Shown in pieces: positions 1 through 7,359 of a stretch of 53,611 bases of DNA (positions are counted from its first letter, which is position 1; every line of letters starts with the position of its first letter). The notes beneath the pieces were generated by a model. It searched no databases. It saw only the letters and a list, made by a program, of their open reading frames with translations, and was not told the origin of the DNA. This DNA is from an uncultured Ectothiorhodospiraceae bacterium (GTDB lineage: Bacteria; Pseudomonadota; Gammaproteobacteria; Nitrococcales; Nitrococcaceae): the NCBI GenBank assembly GCA_913056385.1, contig CAJXND010000008.1:1-53611 (forward strand), given 5' to 3'. The position numbers and the translations under genes are program-made.

Positions 1-8
1 GCCGACAA

Positions 9-47
9 AAATGATTGCTACTCATGACTGTCAACAGAAAATCATTT
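9..47. repeat. Inverted repeat in AT-rich leader
   Basis: The arms AAATGATT (9-16) and AATCATTT (40-47) are perfect inverted complements separated by 23 bases. They lie in a visibly AT-rich stretch just upstream of the first gene. This could be an operator or promoter region for the three-gene group that follows, but no clear -35/-10 pair is visible and the left part is cut off by the window edge. Confidence 0.35.
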
Positions 48-70
48 CGATCAATTAACTGCATCCGTTC

Positions 71-286
71 ATGAGTTCAAAATGGATTATTTACGGCCTC
101 CTGGCAATTGCATTGGTCATCGTGATGAACCTAATCGGGCCGTTTAAAGGAACGGTTAATTCTGATTTTCCGGCCGATGCGATCGGCCAGCGCGCTTACG
201 TGCGCATCGGCCACTCACCCGAGCCATTGGGCATCCAAATCTACCGGGTGATTCGCGATATCTTCCTCGAGCGGTTCATGATCTGA
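71..286 (+). CDS. Small membrane-anchored protein of unknown function
   Basis: This 71-residue protein has one clear hydrophobic segment at about residues 5-24, followed by a polar tail of about 45 residues. That suggests a single-pass inner-membrane protein with a short soluble domain; the start KW before the helix gives little topology signal. I do not recognise a family. Its stop codon shares one base with the start of the SecA-like gene (TGATG at 284-288), so the two are translationally coupled. It is therefore a likely partner of that ATPase, for example as a membrane docking subunit. This is inference from context only. The ORF is short, but its position, coupling and sensible composition support it being real. 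Confidence 0.6.
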   Translation: MSSKWIIYGLLAIALVIVMNLIGPFKGTVNSDFPADAIGQRAYVRIGHSPEPLGIQIYRVIRDIFLERFMI

Positions 287-2262
287 TGTCGGCGCTCTCG
301 CTCGGCTCCAGTCGTTATCCGCAGCGCCTCGAATGGCAGGAGCGGCCATGGCTGGATCGACTATGGGATAGCACGGAGACGCGGCTGCATCGCCGACTGG
401 CGGTGGCGGTCTGGCGGCAGCGCTGGTTCGTGCGTCGGGTATCTGCGGCGCAGCGGCAGCTCGAGGGGCTCGACGATACGCAGCGTCACGAGGCCCTTCG
501 TGCACTGCGCCGCGAACTCCATGCCCGGGGGCCGGGCGATGCCCTCCTTGCCCATGCCTTTGCCCATGTCCGCCTCGCCGCAACCGCGGTCCTCGGGCTT
601 GCGCACTATCCGGTGCAGATCCGGGGAGGGTATCTGCTGGCGCGGGGTTGTCTTGTCGAAATGGATACCGGCGAGGGGAAGACGCTGACCGCCACACTCC
701 CCGCTGCGGCCATGGCACTCGCGGGCTATCGGGTACAGGTCGTCACCGTCAACGACTACCTGGCGGGCCGGGATGCCGCGCAGATGGGGCCGCTCTATGC
801 GAGGCTCGGCCTTGACTGCTCGGTGGTGCGGGAGAGCGATGACGACGCCGCTCATCGGGCCGGTTTCGGCGCTGATGTGTGCTACTGCACGGGCAAGACG
901 CTCGCCTTCGACTATCTCAAGGATCGCATGGAGCTGGGTGACCGGCTGCAGCCGCTGCGCATGGATCTGGACAGCTACACCGGGCGCTGGCAGCAGTCGG
1001 TGCGACTGCCCGGGCTGCAGTTCGCGCTGGTGGATGAAGCCGACAGCATCATGATCGACGAGGCGCGCACGCCGCTGATCATCGCCGCGGATGGCCCGGA
1101 CGGGGATATCGACATGCTGGCGCGCTCGCTCGAATACGCCCGGGCGCTGGAGCGTGATGCCGACTTCCTCGATACCGAGGACAGTATCGGCTACGAAGTT
1201 ACCGGGCAGGGGCGAAAGCGGCTCGATGCCTGGACACAGGGGCTGTCCGGTCCCTGGGGGAACCGCGCGCAGCGCGAGTATGCCGTGTGTCGCGCGTTGC
1301 AGGCGCTCTACCATTTCCGGCGTGATGTGCACTATATCGTTGCCGACGGGACGGTGATGATCGTCGATGAACAGACCGGTCGGGTCATGCCCGATCGGAG
1401 CTGGGAAGCGGGTATGCATCAGCTCATCGAGCTCAAGGAGGGGCTCGCCACCACCGCCGAGCGTCGCACCCTCGCGCGCATCAGCTATCAATTGTTCTTC
1501 CAGCGCTTTCTGCAGCTCTCGGGAATGTCGGGGACCTGTCGGGAAGTCGCGCGTGAGCTCATGGGCCACTACCGTGTGCCGGTGGTGCGGGTGCCACCGC
1601 ACCGACGGGCGCGGCGTCGTTGCCTTGGCTGGCAGGTATGCACGACCCTTGACGCCAAATGGCAGCAGGTCAGCAGACGCTGCCAGGCCCTGCAGCAGGA
1701 GGGGCGGGCGGTGCTGGTCGGAACGCGTAGCATTGAGGCCGCCGAGCAGCTGGCGGCGGCCCTTGATGACGCCGGCGTCGGCTATCATCTGTTGCATGCC
1801 CGCCAGGATGCCGAGGAGGCCGAGGTGATCGCCCGCGCCGGTCGGGCCGGTCAGGTCACGATTGCCACGAACATGGCCGGACGGGGCACGGACATCGCGC
1901 TGGAGCCTGGCGTGCGCGATCTGGGTGGATTGCATGTGATTCTCACCGAGGGCCATGAGAGTCGCCGCATTGACCGTCAGTTGATCGGGCGCGCGGCGCG
2001 TCAGGGCGAGCCGGGCAGCTGGGAGGCGGTCCTCTCGCTTGAGGACGAGCTGCTGCAGCACAGCACGTTCGCCCGCATGCTCGCGCCGCATGGCGCACGG
2101 GACAGGCGCAGACTCTCATGGCCTGTCGGGCGTCTCGCCCGCTGGCTTTACCGTTATGCGCAGCGACGGGTTGAGCGCCGGCACCGGCGAATTCGGGCAC
2201 AATTACTGCGGGCGGAGTATCAGTTGCGGCGCTCCCTCTCGTTCACCGGTCGCATGGAGTAG
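286..2262 (+). CDS. SecA-like translocase ATPase lacking most of the C-terminal domain
   Basis: The 658 residues are clearly related to SecA but much shorter than the usual roughly 850-900. Visible are Walker A MDTGEGKT (126-133), a DEAD-type box DEAD followed by SIMIDEARTP (from 250), a region resembling the preprotein cross-linking domain (about 265-390), and second-motor-domain motifs NMAGRGTD (from 529) and GRAARQGE (from 568). After that only the first part of the helical scaffold helix is recognisable (about 610-650, very Arg-rich) and the protein ends. The helical wing, the rest of the scaffold and the zinc-binding tail are missing. It is thus a motor with a substrate-binding domain but without the standard C-domain, unlikely to be the housekeeping SecA. 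It is coupled to a small membrane protein upstream and a periplasmic adaptor 3 bases downstream, suggesting a dedicated export or envelope role. Confidence 0.85.
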   Translation: MSALSLGSSRYPQRLEWQERPWLDRLWDSTETRLHRRLAVAVWRQRWFVRRVSAAQRQLEGLDDTQRHEALRALRRELHARGPGDALLAHAFAHVRLAATAVLGLAHYPVQIRGGYLLARGCLVEMDTGEGKTLTATLPAAAMALAGYRVQVVTVNDYLAGRDAAQMGPLYARLGLDCSVVRESDDDAAHRAGFGADVCYCTGKTLAFDYLKDRMELGDRLQPLRMDLDSYTGRWQQSVRLPGLQFALVDEADSIMIDEARTPLIIAADGPDGDIDMLARSLEYARALERDADFLDTEDSIGYEVTGQGRKRLDAWTQGLSGPWGNRAQREYAVCRALQALYHFRRDVHYIVADGTVMIVDEQTGRVMPDRSWEAGMHQLIELKEGLATTAERRTLARISYQLFFQRFLQLSGMSGTCREVARELMGHYRVPVVRVPPHRRARRRCLGWQVCTTLDAKWQQVSRRCQALQQEGRAVLVGTRSIEAAEQLAAALDDAGVGYHLLHARQDAEEAEVIARAGRAGQVTIATNMAGRGTDIALEPGVRDLGGLHVILTEGHESRRIDRQLIGRAARQGEPGSWEAVLSLEDELLQHSTFARMLAPHGARDRRRLSWPVGRLARWLYRYAQRRVERRHRRIRAQLLRAEYQLRRSLSFTGRME

Positions 2263-2265
2263 GGA

Positions 2266-2979
2266 ATGAATCATCGCTTGATCATGGGCCTGAGCGTTCT
2301 GATGCTGCTGCCGTTTTCCGCGCACGCACAGGTGAACAGCTGCCTGCTCGAGCCATCGAGCGATGTCGAGGTGGGGACGCCGGCCGGCGGCTATCTCGTC
2401 GAGGTGGCGGTGGGGCGCTCGGATACGGTCGCGCGCGGAGATCTGCTGGCCCGCCTGAACGACGGTATCGAGCGTGCCGAGATCGGCGTCCAGGAGACTC
2501 GTACGGCCTTTGCGAACCGTCATCTCGAGCGCACACGCGAGCTCGGCAGTCAGCAGATGATGTCGGATCAGGAAATCGACGAGATCCGCACCGACTACGA
2601 ACTGGCCCGGGGCGAACTGGTGCGGGCCCGTGAGGAGCTGGCGCTGCGCTCGATTCGGAGCCCCATCGATGGTGTCGTGGTCGAGCGGTTCTTCGGCGAG
2701 GGCGACCTGGTGCAGGCGGAGCCTGTCTTCCGGTTGATGGCCCTCGATCCGCTGCATGTCGAGGTCGTGCTGCCGGTATCCGACTTCGGGACGCTGGAGC
2801 GGGGTTCCCGTGAGGTGCTCTGGCTGCCCGAGATCGATCGGACCGTGCTGGCGACGGTGGTCAATATCGATCGGGTGATCGACCCGCGTAGCAGCACCTT
2901 CCGGGTGCGGCTCGAACTGCCCAACCCGGATCTGGAAATCCCTTCGGGGCTGCGCTGCGAGTTCGTCGGGGATGAGTGA
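2266..2979 (+). CDS. Short periplasmic adaptor (HlyD/RND membrane-fusion type)
   Basis: The protein has 237 residues with an N-terminal signal peptide (hydrophobic residues 5-18, AHA cleavage motif near 19-21). It then follows the adaptor pattern: first half of a lipoyl/barrel-sandwich domain (about 30-65, GG-YLVEVAV), an alpha-helical hairpin (about 68-125), the second lipoyl half (about 126-155, RSPIDGVVVERF) and a beta-barrel domain (about 160-237). Family members usually have 350-400 residues; the membrane-proximal domain appears absent and the hairpin is short. No RND pump, ABC exporter or outer-membrane factor lies nearby. It starts 3 bases after the SecA-like gene, so the two are almost certainly co-expressed. 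Partner and substrate cannot be told from sequence. Confidence 0.8.
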   Translation: MNHRLIMGLSVLMLLPFSAHAQVNSCLLEPSSDVEVGTPAGGYLVEVAVGRSDTVARGDLLARLNDGIERAEIGVQETRTAFANRHLERTRELGSQQMMSDQEIDEIRTDYELARGELVRAREELALRSIRSPIDGVVVERFFGEGDLVQAEPVFRLMALDPLHVEVVLPVSDFGTLERGSREVLWLPEIDRTVLATVVNIDRVIDPRSSTFRVRLELPNPDLEIPSGLRCEFVGDE

Positions 2980-3088
2980 GTGCCGAAACCCATGAATTAT
3001 CGTATTATCCCGAGGCGGGTTGCCACGTCGGCAGCGATGGGTATCGGGAATCGATTATTTCAATGACGCCTCGGAGGGGCGAGAGACC

Positions 3089-3814
3089 ATGGCAGAGCTT
3101 CTTTTCTACAACGAGCCGGTGGCACTGAACCGGGAACAGCACAAAAACATGAAGGTGAACCCCCCCGGGGATTTTTCCTTCACCCGTGAAACCAATTCCG
3201 TGGTTCTGGCCGGTATCGAGTTTGCCGATGCCTCGCGCCACTACCCGATCGTATTCACGCGCAATGGCGATCAGGTCATTCCGGTTGCCGTGCTCGGCAT
3301 GCGCGATCGCGAGAACCTGTTCGTGGATGCCGATGGGCAGTGGGAGTCGGGTTATGTGCCGGCGTTCGTGCGGCGCTATCCGTTCGTGCTCGCCAACCGT
3401 CCGGATGATCAGGATCAGTTCCTGGTCTGTGTCGATCAGTCCACCCTCAATGAAGAAGAGGGCAATGAGCTGTTCGATGCCGAGGGTCAGGAGACGGAAT
3501 ACCTGCAGAATGCCACCCGCTTCATGCGCGAGTATCACCAGCGCTTCCTGCAGACCCTCGAGTTCGGCCGCAAGCTCGACGAGCTGGGGCTGCTGACCGA
3601 GATGAATGCCCGGGTCTCCCGGCAGGATGAATCCGCCGTGGTGCTCGGCCAGTTCCTGAGCGTCAACGAGCAGGCACTGATGCAGCTGACCACCGCGCAT
3701 GTCGACGAGCTCTTCCGGGCCGGCTACATGGGCTGGATCTATGCCCATCTCATCTCGCTCGGGCTGTTCCCGCAGCTCGCCCGCCGAATGGGCGATCTCG
3801 AGGCCGCCGCCTGA
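3089..3814 (+). CDS. SapC family protein
   Basis: This 241-residue protein resembles the SapC family, named after a gene in the Campylobacter fetus S-layer locus; the molecular function is unknown. Typical features are the opening region with YNEPVALN, the segment SRHYPIVF, and YPFVLA followed by an acidic stretch. No signal peptide or membrane helix is visible, so it is probably cytosolic. I chose ATG 3089 because GGAGGGG at 3072-3078 precedes it and family similarity begins there; an upstream in-frame start at 3020 would add 23 unlikely residues. It lies 110 bases after the adaptor gene, so it may be read from the same promoter or its own. In Campylobacter sapC sits with type I secretion genes, which makes the nearby adaptor noteworthy. 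Confidence 0.8.
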   Translation: MAELLFYNEPVALNREQHKNMKVNPPGDFSFTRETNSVVLAGIEFADASRHYPIVFTRNGDQVIPVAVLGMRDRENLFVDADGQWESGYVPAFVRRYPFVLANRPDDQDQFLVCVDQSTLNEEEGNELFDAEGQETEYLQNATRFMREYHQRFLQTLEFGRKLDELGLLTEMNARVSRQDESAVVLGQFLSVNEQALMQLTTAHVDELFRAGYMGWIYAHLISLGLFPQLARRMGDLEAAA

Positions 3815-3829
3815 CGGCAGCGCCCTCTG

Positions 3830-3853
3830 CCGGGTGTCCGCACGGGCACCCGG
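3830..3853 (+). terminator. GC-rich hairpin after the SapC gene
   Basis: CCGGGTG (3830-3836) pairs with CACCCGG (3847-3853), and the stem can be extended inwards by a further two or three pairs. It sits 16 bases past the SapC stop codon and before the tRNA promoter. There is no T-run behind it, so it would be a weak intrinsic terminator or a 3-prime-end stabiliser. Confidence 0.4.
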
Positions 3854-3869
3854 TAATCTGCAGCCGGCC

Positions 3870-3898
3870 TTGACGGATGGGGCCGTGCTGCCTATTAT
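3870..3898 (+). promoter_or_regulatory. Sigma70-type promoter of tRNA-Glu
   Basis: TTGACG (3870-3875) and TATTAT (3893-3898) are separated by 17 bases, an excellent housekeeping promoter. The tRNA begins 21 bases after the -10 box, leaving a short 5-prime leader for RNase P to remove. Confidence 0.8.
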
Positions 3899-3919
3899 CC
3901 GCTGCGTCGTTTAGACAGC

Positions 3920-3996
3920 GTCCCCATCGTCTAGCCGGCCTAGGACACCACCCTTTCAAGGTGGCGACACGGGTTCGAATCCCGTTGGGGACGCCA
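3920..3996 (+). tRNA. tRNA-Glu (anticodon TTC)
   Basis: The gene is 77 bases including an encoded CCA tail (3994-3996). The acceptor stem GTCCCCA (3920-3926) pairs with TGGGGAC (3986-3992). The anticodon stem CCACC/GGTGG encloses the loop with TTC at 3955-3957, and the T-arm contains GGTTCGAATCC. The sequence closely follows the known gammaproteobacterial tRNA-Glu. It is a single gene, not part of an rRNA operon here, with its own promoter directly upstream. No integrase or duplicated 3-prime end is seen nearby, so there is no sign that it served as an attachment site. Confidence 0.97.
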
Positions 3997-4031
3997 CTTC
4001 TCTCCAGACTGCCCCGAAAGCCCGATTCACA

Positions 4032-4077
4032 CTCCTGTCATATAGCCGGTCAATACTCCCGAAAAGACCGACAGGAG
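4032..4077 (+). promoter_or_regulatory. Inverted repeat covering the ribosome binding site of the ArsR-type gene
   Basis: CTCCTGT (4032-4038) is complementary to ACAGGAG (4071-4077), and CGGTC (4047-4051) to GACCG (4066-4070). The two stems stack on the 3-prime side and differ on the 5-prime side by an 8-base bulge. The ACAGGAG arm is the Shine-Dalgarno sequence for the ATG at 4085. Folding in the mRNA would hide the ribosome site; as DNA the dyad could be an autoregulatory operator. Which applies cannot be decided from sequence. Confidence 0.5.
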
Positions 4078-4084
4078 AGTCGAA

Positions 4085-4402
4085 ATGGCTGCACAGGCAA
4101 GCCCGCTGACAGAGACGCTGCGCGGTGCCGAGTTCCACCGGATCATCAGTGACGAGAGCCGCCTCAGGGCGCTGACTTGTCTATATGAGGCCGGCGAGCT
4201 TGAGGCCGAGGAATTGATCGATGCGCTGAGTCAGGACCCGATGCAGGTCCGCGAAGCGCTGGGCGAGCTGACCGCCTGCGGTGTGCTGTCGGAGCGGCGG
4301 GAGCGGTTCCGGGTCCATTATCGGCTGGCCGACGGCCTGCCGGCCTGGGTGGGTATCGCCCTGGGGGCGGCCCGTGACTGGGGGGTGGCCGCGGCCCGCT
4401 GA
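4085..4402 (+). CDS. ArsR-type winged-helix regulator
   Basis: This 105-residue protein fits the small ArsR/SmtB helix-turn-helix class: a helix with RALTCLYEAGEL (about 29-40), a turn and recognition helix over about 43-68, and a wing with ERRERFRVHYRL (about 71-83). It has no cysteine pair in the recognition helix or histidine cluster that would mark a metal sensor; the single Cys at 34 and Cys at 64 are scattered. The signal it senses is therefore unknown. It converges on the TrpB2-like gene with a 30-base gap and is probably monocistronic. The ribosome site lies in an inverted repeat (4032-4077), consistent with autoregulation. Confidence 0.7.
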   Translation: MAAQASPLTETLRGAEFHRIISDESRLRALTCLYEAGELEAEELIDALSQDPMQVREALGELTACGVLSERRERFRVHYRLADGLPAWVGIALGAARDWGVAAAR

Positions 4403-4432
4403 GCAGGGCCGCGATCCCTCGACCAGAGCAGC

Positions 4433-5791
4433 TTAAACGCCCGGCAGCCCCGACAGTGCCATGGACTGCTCCGCGGCGCTCGCCTGCTCCTCCTTGAGGT
4501 TCCCCGCCAGGTAGTCCGTGTAGGCCTGCATGTCGAAATGGCCGTGGCCACAGAGATTGAACAGCAGGGCCTTTGACTCGCCGGACTCCCGGCAGGCGAC
4601 GGCTTCATCGATCGTCGCCTTGACGGCGTGATTCGCCTCCGGCGCCGGGATGATGCCCTCGGCCCGGGCAAATTCCAGGCCCGCGGCAAAGCACTCGAGC
4701 TGGCCATAGGCGCGCGGATGGATGTAGCCGAGCTCTGTCAGGTGACTGATCTGCGGCGCCATCCCGTGATAGCGCAGCCCGCCCGCGTGGAAGCCAGGCG
4801 GCATGAACCCCGAGCCCAGGGTGTGCATCTTGGTCAGTGGCGTGAGGTGGCCGGTATCGCCCCAGTCGTAGGCGAACCTCCCCTTGGTGAGGGTGGGGCA
4901 GGAGGCCGGCTCCACGGCGATGAACTCGGTTGCCGGCCCGCCCCGCAGACGCTCGCCGAGGAACGGAAAGGCGATGCCGGCAAAGTTGGAACCGCCGCCC
5001 GTGCAGCCGATGACCTTGTCCGGGTAGTCGTCCACCATCTCCAATTGGCGCATGGTCTCCAGACCCGCCACGGTCTGATGCAGCAGCACGTGGTTGAGCA
5101 CGCTGCCCAGCGCGTACTTGGTGTCCTCCCGCTGCGCCGCCAGCTCCACGGCCTCGCTGATGGCGATGCCGAGGCTGCCGGTGGCGTCCGGATGTTCGGC
5201 CAGTACCGCGCGCCCGGCCTCGGTGGTGTTGCTGGGGCTGGCGATGCAGCTGGCCCCGAAGCTCTCCATGAAGGCCCGACGGTAGGGTTTCTGGTTGAAA
5301 CTGACCTTGACCATGAAGACCTCGATGGCGAGGTCGAACATGGCACCGGCGAGCGCCAGCGATGAGCCCCACTGACCGGCGCCGGTCTCGGTGGTGATGC
5401 GCTTCACGCCCTCCGCCTTGTTGTAGAACGCCTGCGGGATGGCGGTATTCGGCTTATGGCTGCCGGCCGGACTGACCCCCTCGTACTTGTAGTAGATCCG
5501 CGCCGGGGTGCCGAGGGCCTTCTCCAGGCGCCGGGCCCGGTAGAGCGGTGACGGGCGCCACTGGCGGTAGGCATCGCGCACCGGCTCCGGAATCTCGATC
5601 TCCCGCTCCGTGCTCATCTCCTGTTCGATCACCGCCATGGGGAAGAGCGGTGCCAGGTCATCCGGCCCGACGGGCTCGAAGGTGCCCGGATGCAGCACCG
5701 GGGCCATGGGCTCGGGCAGATCGGCATTGATGTTGTACCAGTGCCGCGGGATCTCGGTTTCCGGCAGAACGGTTTTCACGCGCTCGCTCAT
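4433..5791 (-). CDS. trpB: Tryptophan synthase beta chain, TrpB2 type
   Basis: This is a 452-residue PLP enzyme of the TrpB2 subfamily, which joins indole and serine into tryptophan. TrpB2 proteins are longer than ordinary TrpB (about 400) and carry an N-terminal extension, as here. The PLP lysine is K113 in SHKPNTA; the glutamate region ETGAGQWG (about 134-141) and the phosphate loop CTGGGSNF (about 253-260) are intact. No trpA lies next to it, as is common for TrpB2, which often works alone or salvages indole. It is followed on the same strand by nothing and preceded, 82 bases upstream, by the deaminase-like gene. Start ATG at 5791 agrees with the family N-terminus. Confidence 0.9.
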   Translation of the reverse strand: MSERVKTVLPETEIPRHWYNINADLPEPMAPVLHPGTFEPVGPDDLAPLFPMAVIEQEMSTEREIEIPEPVRDAYRQWRPSPLYRARRLEKALGTPARIYYKYEGVSPAGSHKPNTAIPQAFYNKAEGVKRITTETGAGQWGSSLALAGAMFDLAIEVFMVKVSFNQKPYRRAFMESFGASCIASPSNTTEAGRAVLAEHPDATGSLGIAISEAVELAAQREDTKYALGSVLNHVLLHQTVAGLETMRQLEMVDDYPDKVIGCTGGGSNFAGIAFPFLGERLRGGPATEFIAVEPASCPTLTKGRFAYDWGDTGHLTPLTKMHTLGSGFMPPGFHAGGLRYHGMAPQISHLTELGYIHPRAYGQLECFAAGLEFARAEGIIPAPEANHAVKATIDEAVACRESGESKALLFNLCGHGHFDMQAYTDYLAGNLKEEQASAAEQSMALSGLPGV

Positions 5792-5873
5792 CTCGATGGT
5801 GCCTCTCGTGGAGAATCTGACAGGGACGAAACCATATCACTGCCGGGCGGGTCGGCGCCTCATCGGCGATGTC

Positions 5874-7232
5874 TCAGGGGCCGTCGACCAGCGCCCTGGC
5901 GAGTCCGTTATGACGTTCCACCATGGCACCCAGATCATGACCCAGTAACTCGCCTCCCTGGACCCGGGGCGTCCCGTTGACCACCACCAGGTCGGCCCGT
6001 GGGGGCGGGCATAGCGCGAGCGCTGCGAGCGGGTCATGGATGGCGCCCCCGGCCATCTCCAGGGCATCGAGACGAAACCCGGCAATATCGGCGGCCATGC
6101 CGGGAGCCAGTCGGCCGATGTCCGGACGGCCGAGGACGTCGGCGCCCCCCATGGTCGCCAGCACCAGCGCCTGCTCGGCGCTCATCGCCGCCGCGCCCTG
6201 ATCGACGCGCTGCAGGAGCATCGCCTGCCGTGTCTCGGCGAGCAGGTTGCCGCCGTCGTTCGACGCCGCGCCATCCACGCCGATGCCCACCGGCACGCCC
6301 CGGGCCAGCATCGAGCGGATCGGTGCAATCCCGTTGCCGAGACGCATGTTCGAGCAGGGGCAATGGGCGACGCCGGCTCCGCTGATCCCCAGTCGCACGA
6401 TTTCCGGTGCCGAGAGCGTAATCATATGGGCAAACCAGGCGTCATCGGCGAGCCACCCCAATGACTCGATATGACCCAGCGGCGTCTGCTCCAGGTTCTC
6501 CAGGCACCAGGCATGTTCATCCTGTCCCTCGGCGAGATGCGTGTGCAGCCGGACACCGTGCTCGCGGGCGACCGCCGCGGTGTCGCGCATGAAGGCATCA
6601 CTCACCGAGTAGGGCGAGCAGGGCGCGAGCACCACCTGCAGCAGGCTACCGGGGGCCGGATCATGGTAACGGGCGATCGCCCGTTCACTGTCAGCGAGGA
6701 CATCGGCCTCGTTTTCGGCCACTTCGTCCGGGGTGAGGCCGCCCCGGGAGGTGCCGATGGTCACCGAACCCCGCGAGACGTGGAAACGCATGCCCATGGC
6801 CTGCATGGCCTCGACCTGATCATCCACCGAGCAGCCATTCGGCCAGAGGTAGTTATGGTCCATGGTGGTGGTGCAGCCACTGAGCAGCAGCTCCGCGGCG
6901 CGAATCTGCGTTGCGCTTCGCAGGGCCTCGGGCGTCGCCCGCGACCAGATCGGGTTGTGGATCCTCAGCCATTCGCCCAGTCCGGCATCCTGCGCACCGG
7001 GCAGTGCCCGGGTCAGGCATTCCAGGCAGTGGTCGTGGGTGTTGACCAGGCCGGGCGTGAGGACCAGACCGCGGGCATCGATACGCGTGAGACCGTCGGT
7101 TGCAATCTCGTCCGCCGGTCCCATCTCCGTGATGAAGCCGTCGCGGATGATCAGGCTGCCGTCCTTCAGCCGCGGTGTATCGGCCCCGGGATTGATGATC
7201 CAGTTCGCGTTGACGATGGCGCAGTCATGCAT
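5874..7232 (-). CDS. Amidohydrolase, probably 8-oxoguanine deaminase
   Basis: The protein has 452 residues and belongs to the metal-dependent amidohydrolases of the AtzB/TrzN/guanine-deaminase group. Metal-binding motifs are THDH (HxH at 66 and 68), a later LHTHLAEG, then AHCPCSNMRL and the catalytic aspartate in GVDGAASND. The combination TMDHNYLWPNG with CPCSNMRLGNGI is what I associate with 8-oxoguanine deaminases, which convert 8-oxoguanine to urate; hydroxyatrazine-type hydrolases are the alternative. It is cytosolic. A longer reading frame extends upstream across the lon promoter, but ATG 7232 gives the family N-terminus. It is divergent from lon. The link to oxidative damage of nucleotides is inferred from family only. 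Confidence 0.8.
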   Translation of the reverse strand: MHDCAIVNANWIINPGADTPRLKDGSLIIRDGFITEMGPADEIATDGLTRIDARGLVLTPGLVNTHDHCLECLTRALPGAQDAGLGEWLRIHNPIWSRATPEALRSATQIRAAELLLSGCTTTMDHNYLWPNGCSVDDQVEAMQAMGMRFHVSRGSVTIGTSRGGLTPDEVAENEADVLADSERAIARYHDPAPGSLLQVVLAPCSPYSVSDAFMRDTAAVAREHGVRLHTHLAEGQDEHAWCLENLEQTPLGHIESLGWLADDAWFAHMITLSAPEIVRLGISGAGVAHCPCSNMRLGNGIAPIRSMLARGVPVGIGVDGAASNDGGNLLAETRQAMLLQRVDQGAAAMSAEQALVLATMGGADVLGRPDIGRLAPGMAADIAGFRLDALEMAGGAIHDPLAALALCPPPRADLVVVNGTPRVQGGELLGHDLGAMVERHNGLARALVDGP

Positions 7233-7286
7233 GGCTTGGCCCTGTGACGTGGTTCGCGACCGAGCATGGCACAACCCCGGGGTGCT

Positions 7287-7315
7287 CTTGAATCCATGGG
7301 GCGGCGCCTCCATTT
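7287..7315 (+). promoter_or_regulatory. Sigma32-like heat-shock promoter of lon
   Basis: CTTGAAT (7287-7293), 14 bases, then CTCCATTT (7308-7315) closely matches the sigma32 consensus CTTGAAA-N(11-15)-CCCCATNT. The predicted transcript starts near 7322, about 38 bases before the lon ATG. Lon is a heat-shock gene in relatives, so the match is biologically expected. Confidence 0.75.
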
Positions 7316-7329
7316 CGTCATGAGACGCG

Positions 7330-7343
7330 TCGGGATATCCCGA
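7330..7343. promoter_or_regulatory. Perfect 14-base palindrome in the lon leader
   Basis: TCGGGATATCCCGA reads the same on both strands. It lies between the predicted transcription start and the lon ribosome site (GGAGGAA near 7350). It could be a repressor operator or a small mRNA hairpin; it does not resemble the CIRCE element. Confidence 0.4.
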
Positions 7344-7359
7344 GTGCATGGAGGAATGA

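Noticed and set aside
361-2091. Open frame of 576 codons opposite the SecA-like gene
   Set aside because: Antisense shadow; the plus-strand product carries all SecA motor motifs.
3920-3996. tRNA-Glu as an integration site for a mobile element
   Set aside because: No integrase, direct repeat of the tRNA 3-prime end, or change of gene character is visible next to it.
7330-7343. CIRCE element for HrcA before lon
   Set aside because: The palindrome lacks the conserved TTAGCACTC arms and 9-base spacer.
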